Shown piece after piece: positions 12,001 to 24,137 of a stretch of DNA of 64,000 bases. The DNA comes from Kappaphycus alvarezii. Its lineage: Eukaryota; Rhodophyta; Florideophyceae; Gigartinales; Solieriaceae. The DNA lies in NCBI GenBank assembly GCA_002205965.3, contig NADL03000465.1:718838-782837 (forward strand). The letters run 5' to 3'. The notes below the pieces were generated by a model. That model was given only the letters and a program-made list of their open reading frames with translations. It made no database searches and was not told the DNA's origin. Made by a program: the position numbers and the translations under genes. Every line of letters begins with the position of its first letter. Within the stretch, counting starts at the first letter, position 1.

Positions 12001-13049
12001 GAATTCACAAATTTCGAAGTTTCCAGCATGTGCCGAGCTTTTACAATAGGCAAAAAGAATTTATGTCCAAAAGCGCTCTTACTATCTGATATCTTGTACA
12101 TACGCGGAGATCCAAAGCAATAATTAATTGCTGGGCATCCATATATACTAAGCTCCCTGCTAAAGTACTTTCAGACCAAGGCTCAAAGCTTTGTGACAAA
12201 TTTTCCAATCTACCTCGACATTCCGATGTTGCGGTCGAGAAAAATGGCTTCCAATAAGACTGTAGCCGTTGAATAGGGGAATGATATAACTAACTGCTAT
12301 ACCTCACCTTCAGAAAAATTACGGCGTATCAACAGAAAAATAATAAGGACCTAGCTCGAGCATACTCTGTGAAGACGATAAACGACTCCCTGGACCCAAA
12401 AGACCAGTACTTTCTGCTCTCATGTTCAGAAATTTCATTTAACTTTCTGCAGCCCCTTAAACTCTTTCAATGTTTTCAACATTAGTTTGACGAAGTAAAA
12501 TCGCAGAGACCGCTTGAAAGGAGATGCGGGTCGAGATGAAAAAACTGAAACTGCGTCAGGTACTTCATTACGCCGTCCCTCCATCTAGTGGAAAGTATAA
12601 TCAGCCCGAGGATAGAGTTAATGTATTGGAAGAGAGGTGTTCTGTATCCGCATTGAAGAATGTTTGGGACCTTTCGAATTCTCTTGCGTTAACTTCTACA
12701 GTAAGTTAGTCTTCATGGGCGGCTGACCTTTTAATATGGCTCAATTTTAGACGTAAATGATACCGGAAATACTCTCCTCTATGTTACTAGGAGAACTAGG
12801 AAGTGTATTTGACCAATTTAAATCAACTGGTGATGAATCAATATTGGAGACAGAAGTTTTGCACGAGAGTGATTACGTAGAGAATTTTTTAAGTTAATGT
12901 AAGTTGAGTGGCCTACAAAAATTTAAAAGACAAACTTCCCGTAGCTAAAATTGATTCAGTTAGACAACTATATTAGTTTCTATCTATTACAGGATCAAAA
13001 AAATAATAAATTAACGAAATTATTATATTATTTCTGCTGTATCTTCTCA
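9011..13049. other. AT-rich, gene-free stretch
   Basis: Only scattered open frames below 90 codons occur (for example 9,059-9,298, 10,149-10,385, 10,871-11,134 and 11,654-11,917), with no motifs, no sustained frame and no clear repeats. It looks like old non-coding or fully decayed sequence. Confidence 0.5.
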
Positions 13050-13950
13050 GTTGACGATATTACGCTTTTTACTGGATGTACCGAATTGCTTATTGTAATA
13101 CAACGAACCGCGAACCCGATATGAGGGAAGACAGAGGAACCCCAACCGGGGAAGAGCGGGTGGTGGACCTAGACGTCAGGTTTCTCCTTTCTCTTTCAGG
13201 ATCTCGTGGGTCCAGTAGCTCAAACTCTGACGGAAGAGTAACCCTATCAGAGTAAGTTGTGGTGGTATAGTCTTGGGGGCTGAGTCCTGGAGCATGTGTG
13301 CTCAATCACTAGAGAATCAGGAGTACAGGTTGTAAGTCAACACTAATACAGTGTTCTCGTGCGCTACTTGAGCCTTCACACGGCGATTCGCAAACCTACC
13401 TTGTGGTAATAATTGATTTCGTTTGAATTCAGACGTCTTGAAACCGAATAGCTTCCTAAACTTGAGTAAATCGGTAGCACCGATGACCTTTTAAAGTATC
13501 CGCGACACTCGCCTTCTACTAGGCCGATCGCAACCGATCCTAGCGGTAACTACCCAAAAATGTGCCTTTCGCACGACCTCCGCGTCGTCCACGACGAACG
13601 CCTACCTACTGAGTGATCGCAACCCGCTCAACAAGGTACCACCAATAAAGGTAGCGGTGTACCGTATCTATCATCGAAGTAGCAGTAAACCCAATACAAG
13701 GGAGGGCGGATAGAAAGGGGAGAACCAAGCTCAGTGGCGAACGCAAGAGAAAGGCGAGTGAGCGCGCAACTTAGCAATGCGCGGATTTCAACCAGACCGG
13801 CAATTCGGGAGTTAATTCTTGGCAAACTTTACAAGTCTGCTACAGTCTTGGCTTAGCTACGGGTAATATACGACCCCAGTCTTCCCCGCCGGGGTCTACC
13901 GGATCCCGATGGAGGATCCAATCCTGAGCGAATCTAGTTGGACTAAGTCT
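13050..13950. other. GC-richer island, possible old element insertion
   Basis: About 900 bp of distinctly higher GC inside AT-rich flanks. The longest open frames (minus strand 13,090-13,305 and 13,628-13,825) are 65-71 codons and unrecognised. A solo long terminal repeat or a decayed element would explain the composition, but I could not define matching ends or a target duplication. Confidence 0.25.
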
Positions 13951-16900
13951 AATCTACTTTGGGCATTGCGACCCTTTCCATGAATAGATTCTAAAAATAG
14001 CGGCTGTAAAACCGAGTAAGACTTACAGATCGTACACTCTACACTATACTGTACACTATGTTTCACCCAAGCACTCGGGTACTACTGCACCTTCCCAGCG
14101 ATGCATGCCGCAATTTTCACTTTCCTATCCTGAAATACGTTGCACCACACGTATTTAGTTCTTATTGGGCATTATGCTGTGTTAATTTGTCACATATTTC
14201 AATGGAATTAAAATTATCCGTATATAACCGCTTTTTTTCAGGTATTATCCTGCTACGATGACGTTTGGATAGCATATATTCATTTTTCTCACTTCTTGTA
14301 TGTTTCCGGTAAACATTTCGCTTGACAGAAATTCCTTTATATTTTTGTATCTATTATGGTTTTCAGGTCCATATAAAATAAGCCAGCTCCTCATAAGTAT
14401 TTATGTTGTATTAGTCTGAAAATTTCGGAGCATACACAGCTTTATAGCTTGAGGATATCAAAACATATCTTTCCGAAAGTCAGATGTGATTACTTTATTT
14501 CCAATAAGTACAAAACATGGCACTGTTTACTTGTATTCATGGTTAAATCGCGATCAATATTCCCATTTTCCCCTCCCCTTACTTTACTCTGATTACTTCA
14601 GTCAATATTCTATCAATATTTGCTCTAAACTGAGATGTGTCAGTAATGGAAAGGTAGTGGATGCATTTAATTTAAGAAATTATGTTAAAGTGAATCTTTC
14701 AAGGACATCAGCTCCATAAATTTTAGAAGAATATCATTTTCGTCGTTTTTGACCCCTGGTCTCCAAATATTTGATGCAAATACGAATTTTTATGTTCCTA
14801 TATCAGGGTCACATGGGCATTTAGAACCCCCGTTTACTGACTATTATTGCTACTTGCTCTACATTAAATAATGTAACCCCTGAAGTTTACTCGTTATAGT
14901 AGGTCACTAAAACAATATTAGCACGTCATCATTTGACATATATATTCTATATCGAAGATCTCTTCATCCTCCAGATTCGCTATAAGACTTGAATAGGTGA
15001 CTGAAAGAGTTAAATGCTCTATTTTATATTTTTGGGTGCGTCATTTCAGTTAATTGATTCACCTTATCCTTTAACTATTATTCGCGAAATATTTGTTTTC
15101 TAAACTTTTTAAAGTTTTAAAGTTTACTAACTCTTTCGGGTATTATTCTCTTTTTCATAGTTTACTGGCTATTTGGGTAATAATTCTTTTTAAAAGTTTA
15201 GTAAACTTTGGTACCAGCTGTGCTCACTCGTTAAAAGATCGGCTAATTTCTGCGAGGTACGATTTAAAAGCTTATATGTCATAACATTGCAGTCGGAAAT
15301 TTTCAGGTGATAATTCTATTGATATCCATGAGAAGGTGAGTCATTCTCTTTCCAGCGCAGTCTGTAACCTTTCAATCATTGTTTAAAATTACTCAAGCTC
15401 AGTTCAGTAGTTAATTTGTGCCCTTTGACCGGGCAAAGTACCATAAACATAAGATAGTTGGGATTAACAAAACTATCCACGTTTTTTTACCTTTGCTAAT
15501 CTCACACTCAAGAATGAGGGCCAATCATAACTTTCTAGGAACTGGACAGATTGAAGGCGTTCATTCGATTTCGTGATTGCGCAATTGGAGGACAAATTAC
15601 TTTTGGAGAACTCTAAATATCGAAGGCTGAAGGAGAATATCTTAATAAGATAGATTTTCAAAGGGATCAAATCTCTTCCATTTTCACAATTTTCCGATAG
15701 AAGTGTCTAGAGTGTACAGGAATACTGCCCTCATATGAGGACACAGTTTTGGGCTAATTTTTTTAAGTAAGGGAAAAAAGATTCTTGTTTTTTTTTGCAA
15801 ACTTATAGTTTCAACAGTAGTGAAGCCCGATAAAAACAAATGTTTCGGTAATTTTAGCGGTAGTCAGTGTACGAAGTACTTTATTCCACTTGAAAAACTT
15901 TGATTTTAGTGCCAATTTGCGACATTTTATCTTGTAGTTTAATTTTTTAGCCAAAATGGTGTAGATTTGAAGCCGATGAGCACCTCTTTACTGTAATTCT
16001 ATGTTTTTAGAGTATATTTTCTAGTAAATATTTACGCATCCCCATAAACATTTTAGTTGCTGTACATTTTTGTATGATAAACTGGTGTTTCCTCAAATGA
16101 CGTCATCGCTAATACGGATAGGCACTAGTCAAAATATTTTTTTTTCATTCATCCGAACCGACGTCCTGATCTCCATCCCACAGGTATGGAGGAAGGTACC
16201 GAATTGGAATCTATCACAGAAAACAAAACATATGAAATGTTTAGTTAGGAAAACTTGTATTAGACCTCCAAACTTTCAAGATTGCAATTTTGAACAAATT
16301 CTTGGTCCATCAAGGCGGACAATTTTATCAATTTCTGTAACGCTGTGAACCTGGGGTCCATTAAATTACAAGCTCACAGCTTTCATTGCTTTTTTATTGA
16401 TCAAATGGGAGACTGATGATACCTACTACTCCTATAAAAAATACTAAGTGTTTTTGATGCCTATAATCCTTCAAAAAACACAAATAAATATTCTACAGGA
16501 TTATTTAGATGTACAACTTGATTCTAATCTTTTAGTATTTTCATCTGTATTGCAGCAAATTGTTCAACAATTTCTTCACTAATGGGCCACCTATGCCAAT
16601 TTGAAAGGCTTCTCTCAGCTGTTAAGGAAGTTTAAGCCAAGTAAACGACTTCATCTTAGTCCCACTAAACTGTTGTGTGTCAATCGTCCCAAATGCTCAC
16701 GTGACCATAGAGAAAGTTCATCGCAGCTAAGCTTTTCTCGGAAAGTTCGAATTTTTGTCAAATTTTTCTCATGGTCAATTTTAGCTTTACTCTTGAGCAG
16801 TCTCATTTATTCAATATACCCGAAGGAAGTTTCCATGGCACTCAAAGCAATAGAATCAAAAAGTTTATATGATTTTGAGCGTTTTGTTCCCATAATATGA

Positions 16901-16997
16901 CTATTAATGGGCTAAATATAATATCATACGAATTCATGGGCCCCTGCACCACAATTCAGAGGCCCTTGGTCCAAATATGAAAGTACTGACGGATGTC
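13951..16997. other. Very AT-rich spacer
   Basis: No gene is recognised. Near 15,095-15,210 short A/T-rich direct and inverted copies occur (for example AAAGTTTACTAAC and AAAGTTTAGTAAAC). These give local hairpin potential but no element structure. Confidence 0.45.
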
Positions 16998-17155
16998 CTA
17001 GTAATATACTATAATTTAACTGTCTCTTACTAGATTTGAGATAAGAAATTCTAATCTCTGTATATAATTCGGCTCACTAGTATTATACTTTAATTTAACT
17101 TTCTTTTACTAAATTGAAGAGTAGAAATTCTACCTTCTATATATATTTATTGTTC
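16998..17155 (+). repeat. Diverged 79-bp tandem duplication
   Basis: Two adjacent copies (16,998-17,076 and 17,077-17,155) start CTAGTAATATACTATAATTT and CTAGTATTATACTTTAATTT and remain alignable over their length. Each contains a near-palindrome centred on AGAAATTCT, GAGATAAGAAATTCTAATCTC-like in copy 1 and GAAGAGTAGAAATTCTACC-like in copy 2. Confidence 0.75.
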
Positions 17156-20049
17156 AACCTACGGAGCTGACCACATACATTTCCATCCCTCTTTAAGTTT
17201 CGACCCCATGTCCCAATCGTTGCTACCAAACTTCGTATTGAATGCAGGGGTCTCGTGTACTGAATTTATCTTTCATCAGAGGCTATTTCCTCTTTACCAC
17301 ATCAACTTTCCTTGGTCCTTACCTCCTACTCGTTTCCCACCGTGTTGCACTCTTCTATGTTCAATTTCGCATGCATGAAAACAAATCCCTTCTTATTAGG
17401 TATTAGTTTCTACATCTAATACCTATTCGCAAGGAGACATGCGTATTTTTCTTCCTTATTCTATCTAAGACCCACTTTTTTGGCTCTTCGTATGCTTATA
17501 TTCTACTATACTTTTTATGTTTCCTAGATTCATTTGTGGAATTATTCTCGAGATTATTGAATCATTCATCGCTCAGCGTCTATTAAAATTAGAGTACCCT
17601 TCAGCTTCTCGATAAAGAACTCATCATAAGTAATACAGTGATACAGTAGACTATTTCACATCTTAGAAGAAACGTAAATATATTTTCTCGTAGTTCCAAA
17701 CACAAGTCAACCCCGAGGTGAGTCACTCGAATTTTAATTACCGAGAACGGCGAAATCAGACCTTAATTATATTGGCATACGTGCATGTTTCTGACATCAA
17801 AACTTGGGTAAGAAGCTTCCTTTCGTGTTCAGATACTGCTTCTACCTAACCAAACGGTGTATTCTTCGTGTTCCAGCATTTATATATGCTCGATGTTTCA
17901 GAAGTGGTTATTCTGTGTGGATTGCGATCCTTACGAAGTCTGCAAACACTTTATTTACTTCTCTGCTTCCTGTCCAATTTTTTACAGGTAATTCAGTATT
18001 TGGTACGACTAGATATGTCGATACTTTACGACTCGAGCACCGAAATCGCAAAAAGAATCCATTGTCTTTAAAAACGATTATCGGTCAAGAAAAATGCTTT
18101 TACTATATTTTTCACACATATGAGACAACATTACTCAGCTGCGATGCATCAAATCTCATTTGTGGCATCATGTTGGTCCGAACCATCGCTGATCACGCTA
18201 AAAGATATCAAATAACAAATATCTAGTGTTTCCTTGGGTTTGTTTCGAGGCTCGCCGCATCGCCTGACATGCCTCTATTCAAAAGACCACTAATCTTCTA
18301 CTTCACTTACTGAGCAGTACATTTAATATACTTTAAGTTTCTATCCCGATAAATACGTAGATTGCCGATAATTTTGGAGATTTTTTTGATTTTCGGCATC
18401 TGTGTCAGAACATCTTTATCTGTTATGTCCTTTCGGAACTTCTGAATTTCCTAAGTCTTCTGTTTCAACTCCGAACAATCTCTGATATTAAGCTCAACGG
18501 GCGTTTTTTCAAATCATATGACGACTAGACAGCGAAAACAGCGTGGGCTCCTTAATGGCTTTGGCTATTTCATGGGGAACATTTTCCATTAAGAACATTT
18601 TTCCATTCGCTCTCCACTTGGATATTATATAATTAAAGCATAGCTTTACATGCATCCTTTCCGCAACTGCTGGACTTCTAATTTCAAACTTACTTGCTTC
18701 GTTTACCGTAGGGCTTCCATTGCAAACTCCACTAGTTGCAATCTACCCTTTAAAGCTAGAAAACATGGCGAGATATGGGTGCAGCGCATGGTGCCAAACG
18801 TATAAAAGTTTTGCGCTTGTATGGAACCTTGTTGGCAATGGGAAATATAGGTTTTTAATGATATAAAGCTCTTCGATAAGCAGCGGCAAGATGGAGATAT
18901 GGATTTAAAACAGACCACGGAAAGTTGATCCGCAAGGTCTTCCTTTAATCCTTCTGAAAGTAAAAACTCACAATTCTCCTTTTCCTTCCTTCGTCTCCTC
19001 CTTTTCTTCATGCTCCATATATATAGAGTTATATCTGCTTGCAGGTCCTGGGCAGGCAAAATATGTCGTTTTGTCAAACAGAACCCTACTGAACACTAGC
19101 CAATGTGAATAAGTGCAATAAAAAGCAAGGAATCAACCTTGCGATCTGTGGCCCGGGGAAAGTTTTCCAGATTTTATTATATCTCCCAACAATATCTCGG
19201 CGCTCCCGTATTCTGCCTCCATATTCAACAGCTTGCCCGTTTTTTCATTCATATTTGTGTGTGTAATCTTCAGTTTGAGGACCTAAGGTCCCTGGTCGGC
19301 TTGACTATTTGTCTCCGGTTGCAAACTATAAGGTGCATTGCAACATCTGCTGTGTATCTTCCAATTTGCATTACCCTCCATAGGGACCTTCAAATCCCAC
19401 TTTCTGAGGCCAGAGGAGTTTATTCAGAATTCTCTCCATGCTTGTGATCATCTTGCCAAATTCAATGATCAATTAAGCTAGGTCGGGTTGCAAATGCTTA
19501 AGTATTTACCTCGGTCAACGTTTCACACTGACTGCTCTGTGTGGTGCAAGGCGGTACGCAGGTGTTCGTCGCCGCCGATCGCCCAGTGAAGGAAATAATG
19601 GAAGCTATTCGGGAATGATATGGTTTACTTTTTTTGGATGTTACTATTCACTAGTCGACGTGCTCCAAAGCCAGGCTACTACCACATGTCGCAGCACAGT
19701 AAGCAGTCTATCTGCTGTATGTGCACATGGCTTAAACCTGGCTAACAATTTTTGCACTTACAGAGTGCAATGTTCACTACATGAACAGGATGTGCAGGTG
19801 GCAGTGTGGCATGGGTGGTCACACAAGATATTCTTGCATAGATCGTGGCCCTCCGTGGCTCGCATTACTGAATGTGGAGCGCAGAGCGTCCTAACACTGG
19901 ATAATTTGTGGATATTTGTATGATATGGCTTCCCAGCCACAAGCCTATCGAATCGCTGATTTTCGTAGCAATAAGCTATTTCGCTGAAGCAGCGCAAGTT
20001 GTACTAATAGAACTAGGAGCCAGTCAGTTGCTTCAATTTTAAATGGTAC
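17156..20049. other. AT-rich spacer with one longer open frame
   Basis: The longest open frame is 17,804-18,226 (plus, 140 codons). It contains LLSCDASNLICGIMLV, which faintly resembles the first aspartate region of a retroelement RNase H. Nothing upstream or downstream extends the resemblance, so no call is made. A minus-strand frame of 124 codons (18,703-19,077) contains a Lys/Arg run and is also unrecognised. Confidence 0.3.
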
Positions 20050-20640
20050 CGTCGGAGGCTCCGAACTCCTCTCGTTTTGGAAGTGAGAAGCACGATTGGG
20101 TGACCCCCTGTTTCCCGGCGAAGCTGACGCGCGTGCGTTTGCGAACAGACTCAGGCTAAGCGTCCTCTTTCACTCCGGCGCGTCCAGCGTCCCCCCACTC
20201 TACCACCATCCTCTACCGAAATCCAGGCTCCTTCAGCTGCGCAAACCTACTGCGTACAGGAGACCCCCGATTGCAGGAAATTTTACAAGGCTCACCCCTT
20301 GGGCGCCACTTCGGTCGCGCTTGAATTGTAGCATACGACCTTCACCCTTCTCCCCTTTCTTCGTCCTCCATGTTGTTGTTTGTTGTGTTGTTGTTGGTTC
20401 CCCTTTTTTTGTTGGTCGTTTCCAATCTACTTTCTGGTCTTCCGGAGCAAGACTCTGATCGCCCTACATCCTCTGGTCTACCGGCCGGACCCGAACCCGG
20501 ATTGCACTACACTCTGTCTGTCTTATCTGCCCCTTGGTCCATGTTTCTTCTAAAAACGAAGAAACACCACAGTGGGCCCCTTTAATCAGCGCAGGCAGAC
20601 TGCGGAAACCCACACTGAGATCGCAATTTACCATTTACCC
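20050..20640. other. GC-richer island, unrecognised
   Basis: A second GC-rich block in AT-rich flanks. A plus-strand frame at 20,096-20,458 (120 codons) has mixed composition and ends in a valine-rich run that comes from a TTG-rich stretch near 20,370-20,420. No family is recognised. Confidence 0.25.
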
Positions 20641-21264
20641 TCGTCTGCTCTGATCAACGTCTTGGTTGGTGCTAGTTTTGTTACGTAGCATGGTTAATCC
20701 ATTACACAGTGCGCACTCAACTCTCATATTCAGGAGAGTCCACGAAACAATTACTGTGAAGATCGATTTGAAGCAAGGAGAGTCATATTTATTGTTTCCT
20801 GAATCTATTCTTAGTCTGACGATGTATTTCGTGCTTATGATTTGCTATGAAATTAGACTTGAAGAAAAGTTAAAACCAACTTCCCGCACAGTAAAGTGCC
20901 TGTGAGCATTCATCTCTAACCTTGCTCGTATCAATTTTAAGTGTTCTTTTTCACGACTTAGTATCATTCATGAAAATGATTCCTGGTGACAGCTCACGGT
21001 CAGGTGGCACCCGTTTACAATAAACATCGCAATTTCAAGATATTGAGTTGCTGACAGCGTGGTTGAGCAGGGTTGTAGGTATGGATGCTAGCAAACTTGC
21101 TTCAATGCTAATCCCAGTATTGTTTATCCTAGATGATAGTAAGACTGACAATAGTTGGGACTTTACTAATGTGAGCTCGGTGCCAGCTCTCATCGGCTAT
21201 ACGGGAATCTCCTGCCAGCGGAAAAATTCAACTGAACCTTCCAAGTATTTTGGCATGGTTTATA
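20641..21264. other. Spacer, nothing recognised
   Basis: Plus-strand frames of 79-86 codons (20,666-20,905 and 21,048-21,308) have no motifs or homology that I recognise. Confidence 0.4.
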
Positions 21265-21759
21265 TCAACGACAGGCAAGCTCCACATAGCATGATAAAAT
21301 CTGCGTAAGAGCTCTATTGTAAAAATTGAATGATATGAGTAGATCCAAAATAGATAATTCCAAATAAATGAATAATAAATTACCTGAATAGGATTGAGAA
21401 TAATAATAAAAAGGAAACCAATATTTATTGATCGACGGGGATAGTCCGTACATAGTCTTAGACTGTAACAGTCTCAGACTATGTATACCGCTGATTATTC
21501 TGATCAGCGGTATAAATAGTCTTAGGCTGTTACAATATTCAGAATAAAAGGCTACAAAGATTATTCCACCCGTATAATAATAATTGTAGACCAAATTCAT
21601 GCTCAATAATAATTGTAGAATAATTATCCAGGTGGGCATTAATCCCAGTAATAATTTGCTAGTAATATAATTCCAGTAATTATAACTGCAGAATATAAAA
21701 AACAACTGACATAAAAATTGCTTCGCATGTAATACAGTATAAAAATGGGCCAGTGACAA
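21265..21759 (-). other. 164-codon A+T-rich open frame spanning a hairpin
   Basis: An uninterrupted minus-strand frame in very A+T-rich sequence. Its translation is rich in Phe, Tyr, Leu, Ile, Asn and Ser with hydrophobic runs, as seen in organellar intergenic DNA or by chance in AT-rich DNA. No known protein is recognised and the first codon is not ATG at the upstream limit. It contains the multi-arm hairpin at 21,451-21,533 and two copies of AATAATAATTGTAGA (near 21,576 and 21,606). A fragment of mitochondrial DNA inserted in the nucleus is possible but unproven. Confidence 0.2.
21451..21533. repeat. Multi-arm inverted repeat (strong hairpin)
   Basis: The arms 21,465-21,495 and 21,503-21,533 are inverted copies of 31 nt with three mismatches and a 7-nt loop (TATTCTG). 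The inner 12 bp (TATACCGCTGAT / ATCAGCGGTATA) are perfect. A third copy of the outer arm lies just upstream (21,451-21,469, CATAGTCTTAGACTGTAAC). It pairs equally well with 21,465-21,483, so two mutually exclusive foldbacks can form. No terminal direct repeats or flanking duplication were identified. Confidence 0.85.
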
Positions 21760-23370
21760 TAGATAAAATTATTTTCGATGATTCAAAATAAATAAAATGT
21801 GGTGACTTCTGATTAAAATTGTGGAACAATTGCGGAACAATTTTTTATCACTGTATTGGACTTAAGGTGAGGAGGGTGGCACCCCGATCCGTTCTCTGCA
21901 ATCAAGGAGATGGCACGATCGGTCTGCAGTCGAACCCTGGACTATTGTTAGAGGGTGAGGGCCATTCTTCTTCAACGGCACGCCGAGTTATTGGTTACCT
22001 CTAACGCCGCCTTCTTGCTTACTGGGCTGTCAGCTACTTTTGGGGGGTAGAAGTGCTCCGTTATTCGTACAATAGATCCAGAATCATGGTTTGAAAGCAA
22101 TTCCACAGGACTCCCAACCTTGGCACTACTCGCAACAAGCTAACCCCACTTAATCTTGCAGCTGTCCTGCTCTGCAGGTGACATTCTCTAGAGTGAAACC
22201 CCTTCTTGTCAGAGTAGGTGCTCAACCATCTAGGTGAGCAGAAGGATCATAGACTAACTCATAACTTCGTTTTAAAGCTTCCCATGAAAACTTTGCCAAC
22301 TAGTGGGGCCTCTAACAAAGTACACGTTCTTGCCGAATCATCTGCTGCAAATCTGCCTACGGCGATTGAAAAATTTGTCGCTGTATCTGAACACCGTCAT
22401 TCACACCCGGGAGTTACTAGCATACCTTTGAAACCGTGCTCCCTCCATAGCACTTCTGTTCCACTCCTTTGGGCTGCCTCGGCTCCCCATACGAAACACA
22501 AGACGCATTGCAACCTGAAAACAATGTACCTAGGCTTCCCCCGTGATATTTAAGTGACATGCACGAAGACAACAGGTTTATTCCTTCCTGCAGCTTTACC
22601 TCCAAATTAACACAGTGAAGCAATGAACGCGAGATGTACCCCCGTCAGCATTTGTACCATTTTAGAATGTTCCATTTATTGTACCACCTCAGCGTGTTTA
22701 ACCATCGGCAGTCATGGGATTCAATGAACGTTTCGAGTCAAATTCGACTCTAACCTTAGACATGTGCTTCAGCATCTGACGATTGTTCGAAAACGAATGT
22801 CCCGTCATATCTCTCTTCCGTAACAGCGGCCACCTCTTTTTCCTCTTCCCCGAAGACTTCTCTTTTTTGAATTTGCTTCTTTCGTGACTTTTTGAGCTTT
22901 CAAAAGTGTTATATTGACAGCCGGTGGTCACTGGTTACCTTCAAGGGAATGGCTGACGCTTTCATATTTGGGGGTGTCTATCAGTCGCAAGTTTCTACAC
23001 ACCGTGATAATCCCTTGACTTGCTTGAACAGGCGTTTAGCTAGTGCCTCTACAGAGGTGAAGAGGGTTGACACTATCAACTGTGGGTGTTACGTTATATT
23101 GATATTCTCTTCTCTCCGTTCTTCAAGCTTTGCAGGGACCCCTGAGATGTGCCCGGAGAGACCTTAGGGAATGATATGTTTGCCGAATGCGTGATACTCT
23201 GCCACCTAGGTCATATTCCACAAGTTCCCACTAATGTGTGTTGTGCAGGGCCTCTGACAGCCATTGCGGTATTCTGTAATAGCACTCTCTACAAGCCAAT
23301 GATCATTCCAGCTGAAGTATCTATTTTTCTTTGCTTTTCAAGGCATCGAAAAGTTTGTTAAGACCCTGCA
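21760..23370. other. Spacer containing one short dispersed-repeat copy
   Basis: The plus-strand frame 22,218-22,553 (111 codons) is unrecognised. The segment 22,091-22,151 resembles 34,315-34,375 and is listed separately. Confidence 0.35.
22091..22151 (+). repeat. Dispersed short repeat, copy A
   Basis: About 60 bp align without gaps to 34,315-34,375. Shared pieces include AGGACTC, ACTCG and AACCCCA in the same order and spacing. The similarity is moderate and fades on both sides. Confidence 0.35.
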
Positions 23371-23790
23371 ATGCAACCCTGCGTGTTTTTGTTACGAGGG
23401 ACGCTTTTCTCCCTGCTCCCAGGCTGCTTGCTGGAAAAGCTCAGAAATTACATGCTTATCCCGCTGATTTCTTCGCCTTCGCCAGTCGACTTGGTCACCC
23501 AAATGGTCAAATTGACATTCTCCTATGTCAACGCAGCCCACGCGGAGAAGAAGGGGAAATACCGTGAGTTTCTTGCTCAATTGCCAGGGAAAGCATGCTA
23601 GTTCTTGTCCCTATCCCAACGCTCGGAGGTTGGCATCCGGCGGCGGCGTTCGCCGTCGTCAAGGAGCACGTGAGAACTGTCGCCATTCGCGTAATGGAAC
23701 GGGTTTCGAAGGTGCATGGTGTTCCTTTACAGCGACACTCCGCATCAGCAATGACCTCCAATGCGGCTTTCTTGTTTGCTGGCCTCCCCT
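23371..23790 (+). pseudogene. LINE-type retrotransposon 3'-end remnant (plus strand)
   Basis: Two frames joined by one frame change give the C-terminal part of a non-LTR retrotransposon polyprotein: NAAHAEKKGKYREFLAQLPG followed by VPIPTLGGWHPAAAFAVVKE and a final Arg/Ser/Ala-rich segment ending near LFAGLPS. In these proteins a basic helix is followed by F/LVP, then a GGWHP-type turn and a terminal helix; the same order is seen here. It aligns with the end of the open frame on the opposite strand at 24,138-24,917 (FVSLAFDSL, then YQKLSYAMWSTCAA versus QRHSASAMTSNAAF). The 5' part is lost. Confidence 0.55.
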
Positions 23791-24137
23791 CTACTTTGCA
23801 AGAAAGTAGAGTGCCACCTGCGCCTTGTGCAATAATCCACGTTCATACACGCTACTGTATCAGTTGACTGGATATCAGCTAGCACATCTGTCACAGGAAA
23901 TAAACCCCTCTTGTTCCCTCTTCCAACAAGATATGCGATCAACTTTGAAAACCTGGCTTATTTCCTGCAAGCGAAACTGCCATCGACTTGCGTTAACTCT
24001 CTGCGGCTGGCAAACGACTCCTGCCATAATTTCTCCAATCATCGACGAAGGAATTACAGTTTGGTTACGTACAGTGTACTGATTACTTGTTTACTCATTA
24101 ATTTTCTTCAATACTTGAAGAGGGCCACTAAAGCAGA

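Noticed and set aside
17804-18226. Ty3/Gypsy RNase H fragment (LLSCDASNLICGIM)
   Set aside because: A single short resemblance; no neighbouring reverse transcriptase, integrase or long terminal repeat.
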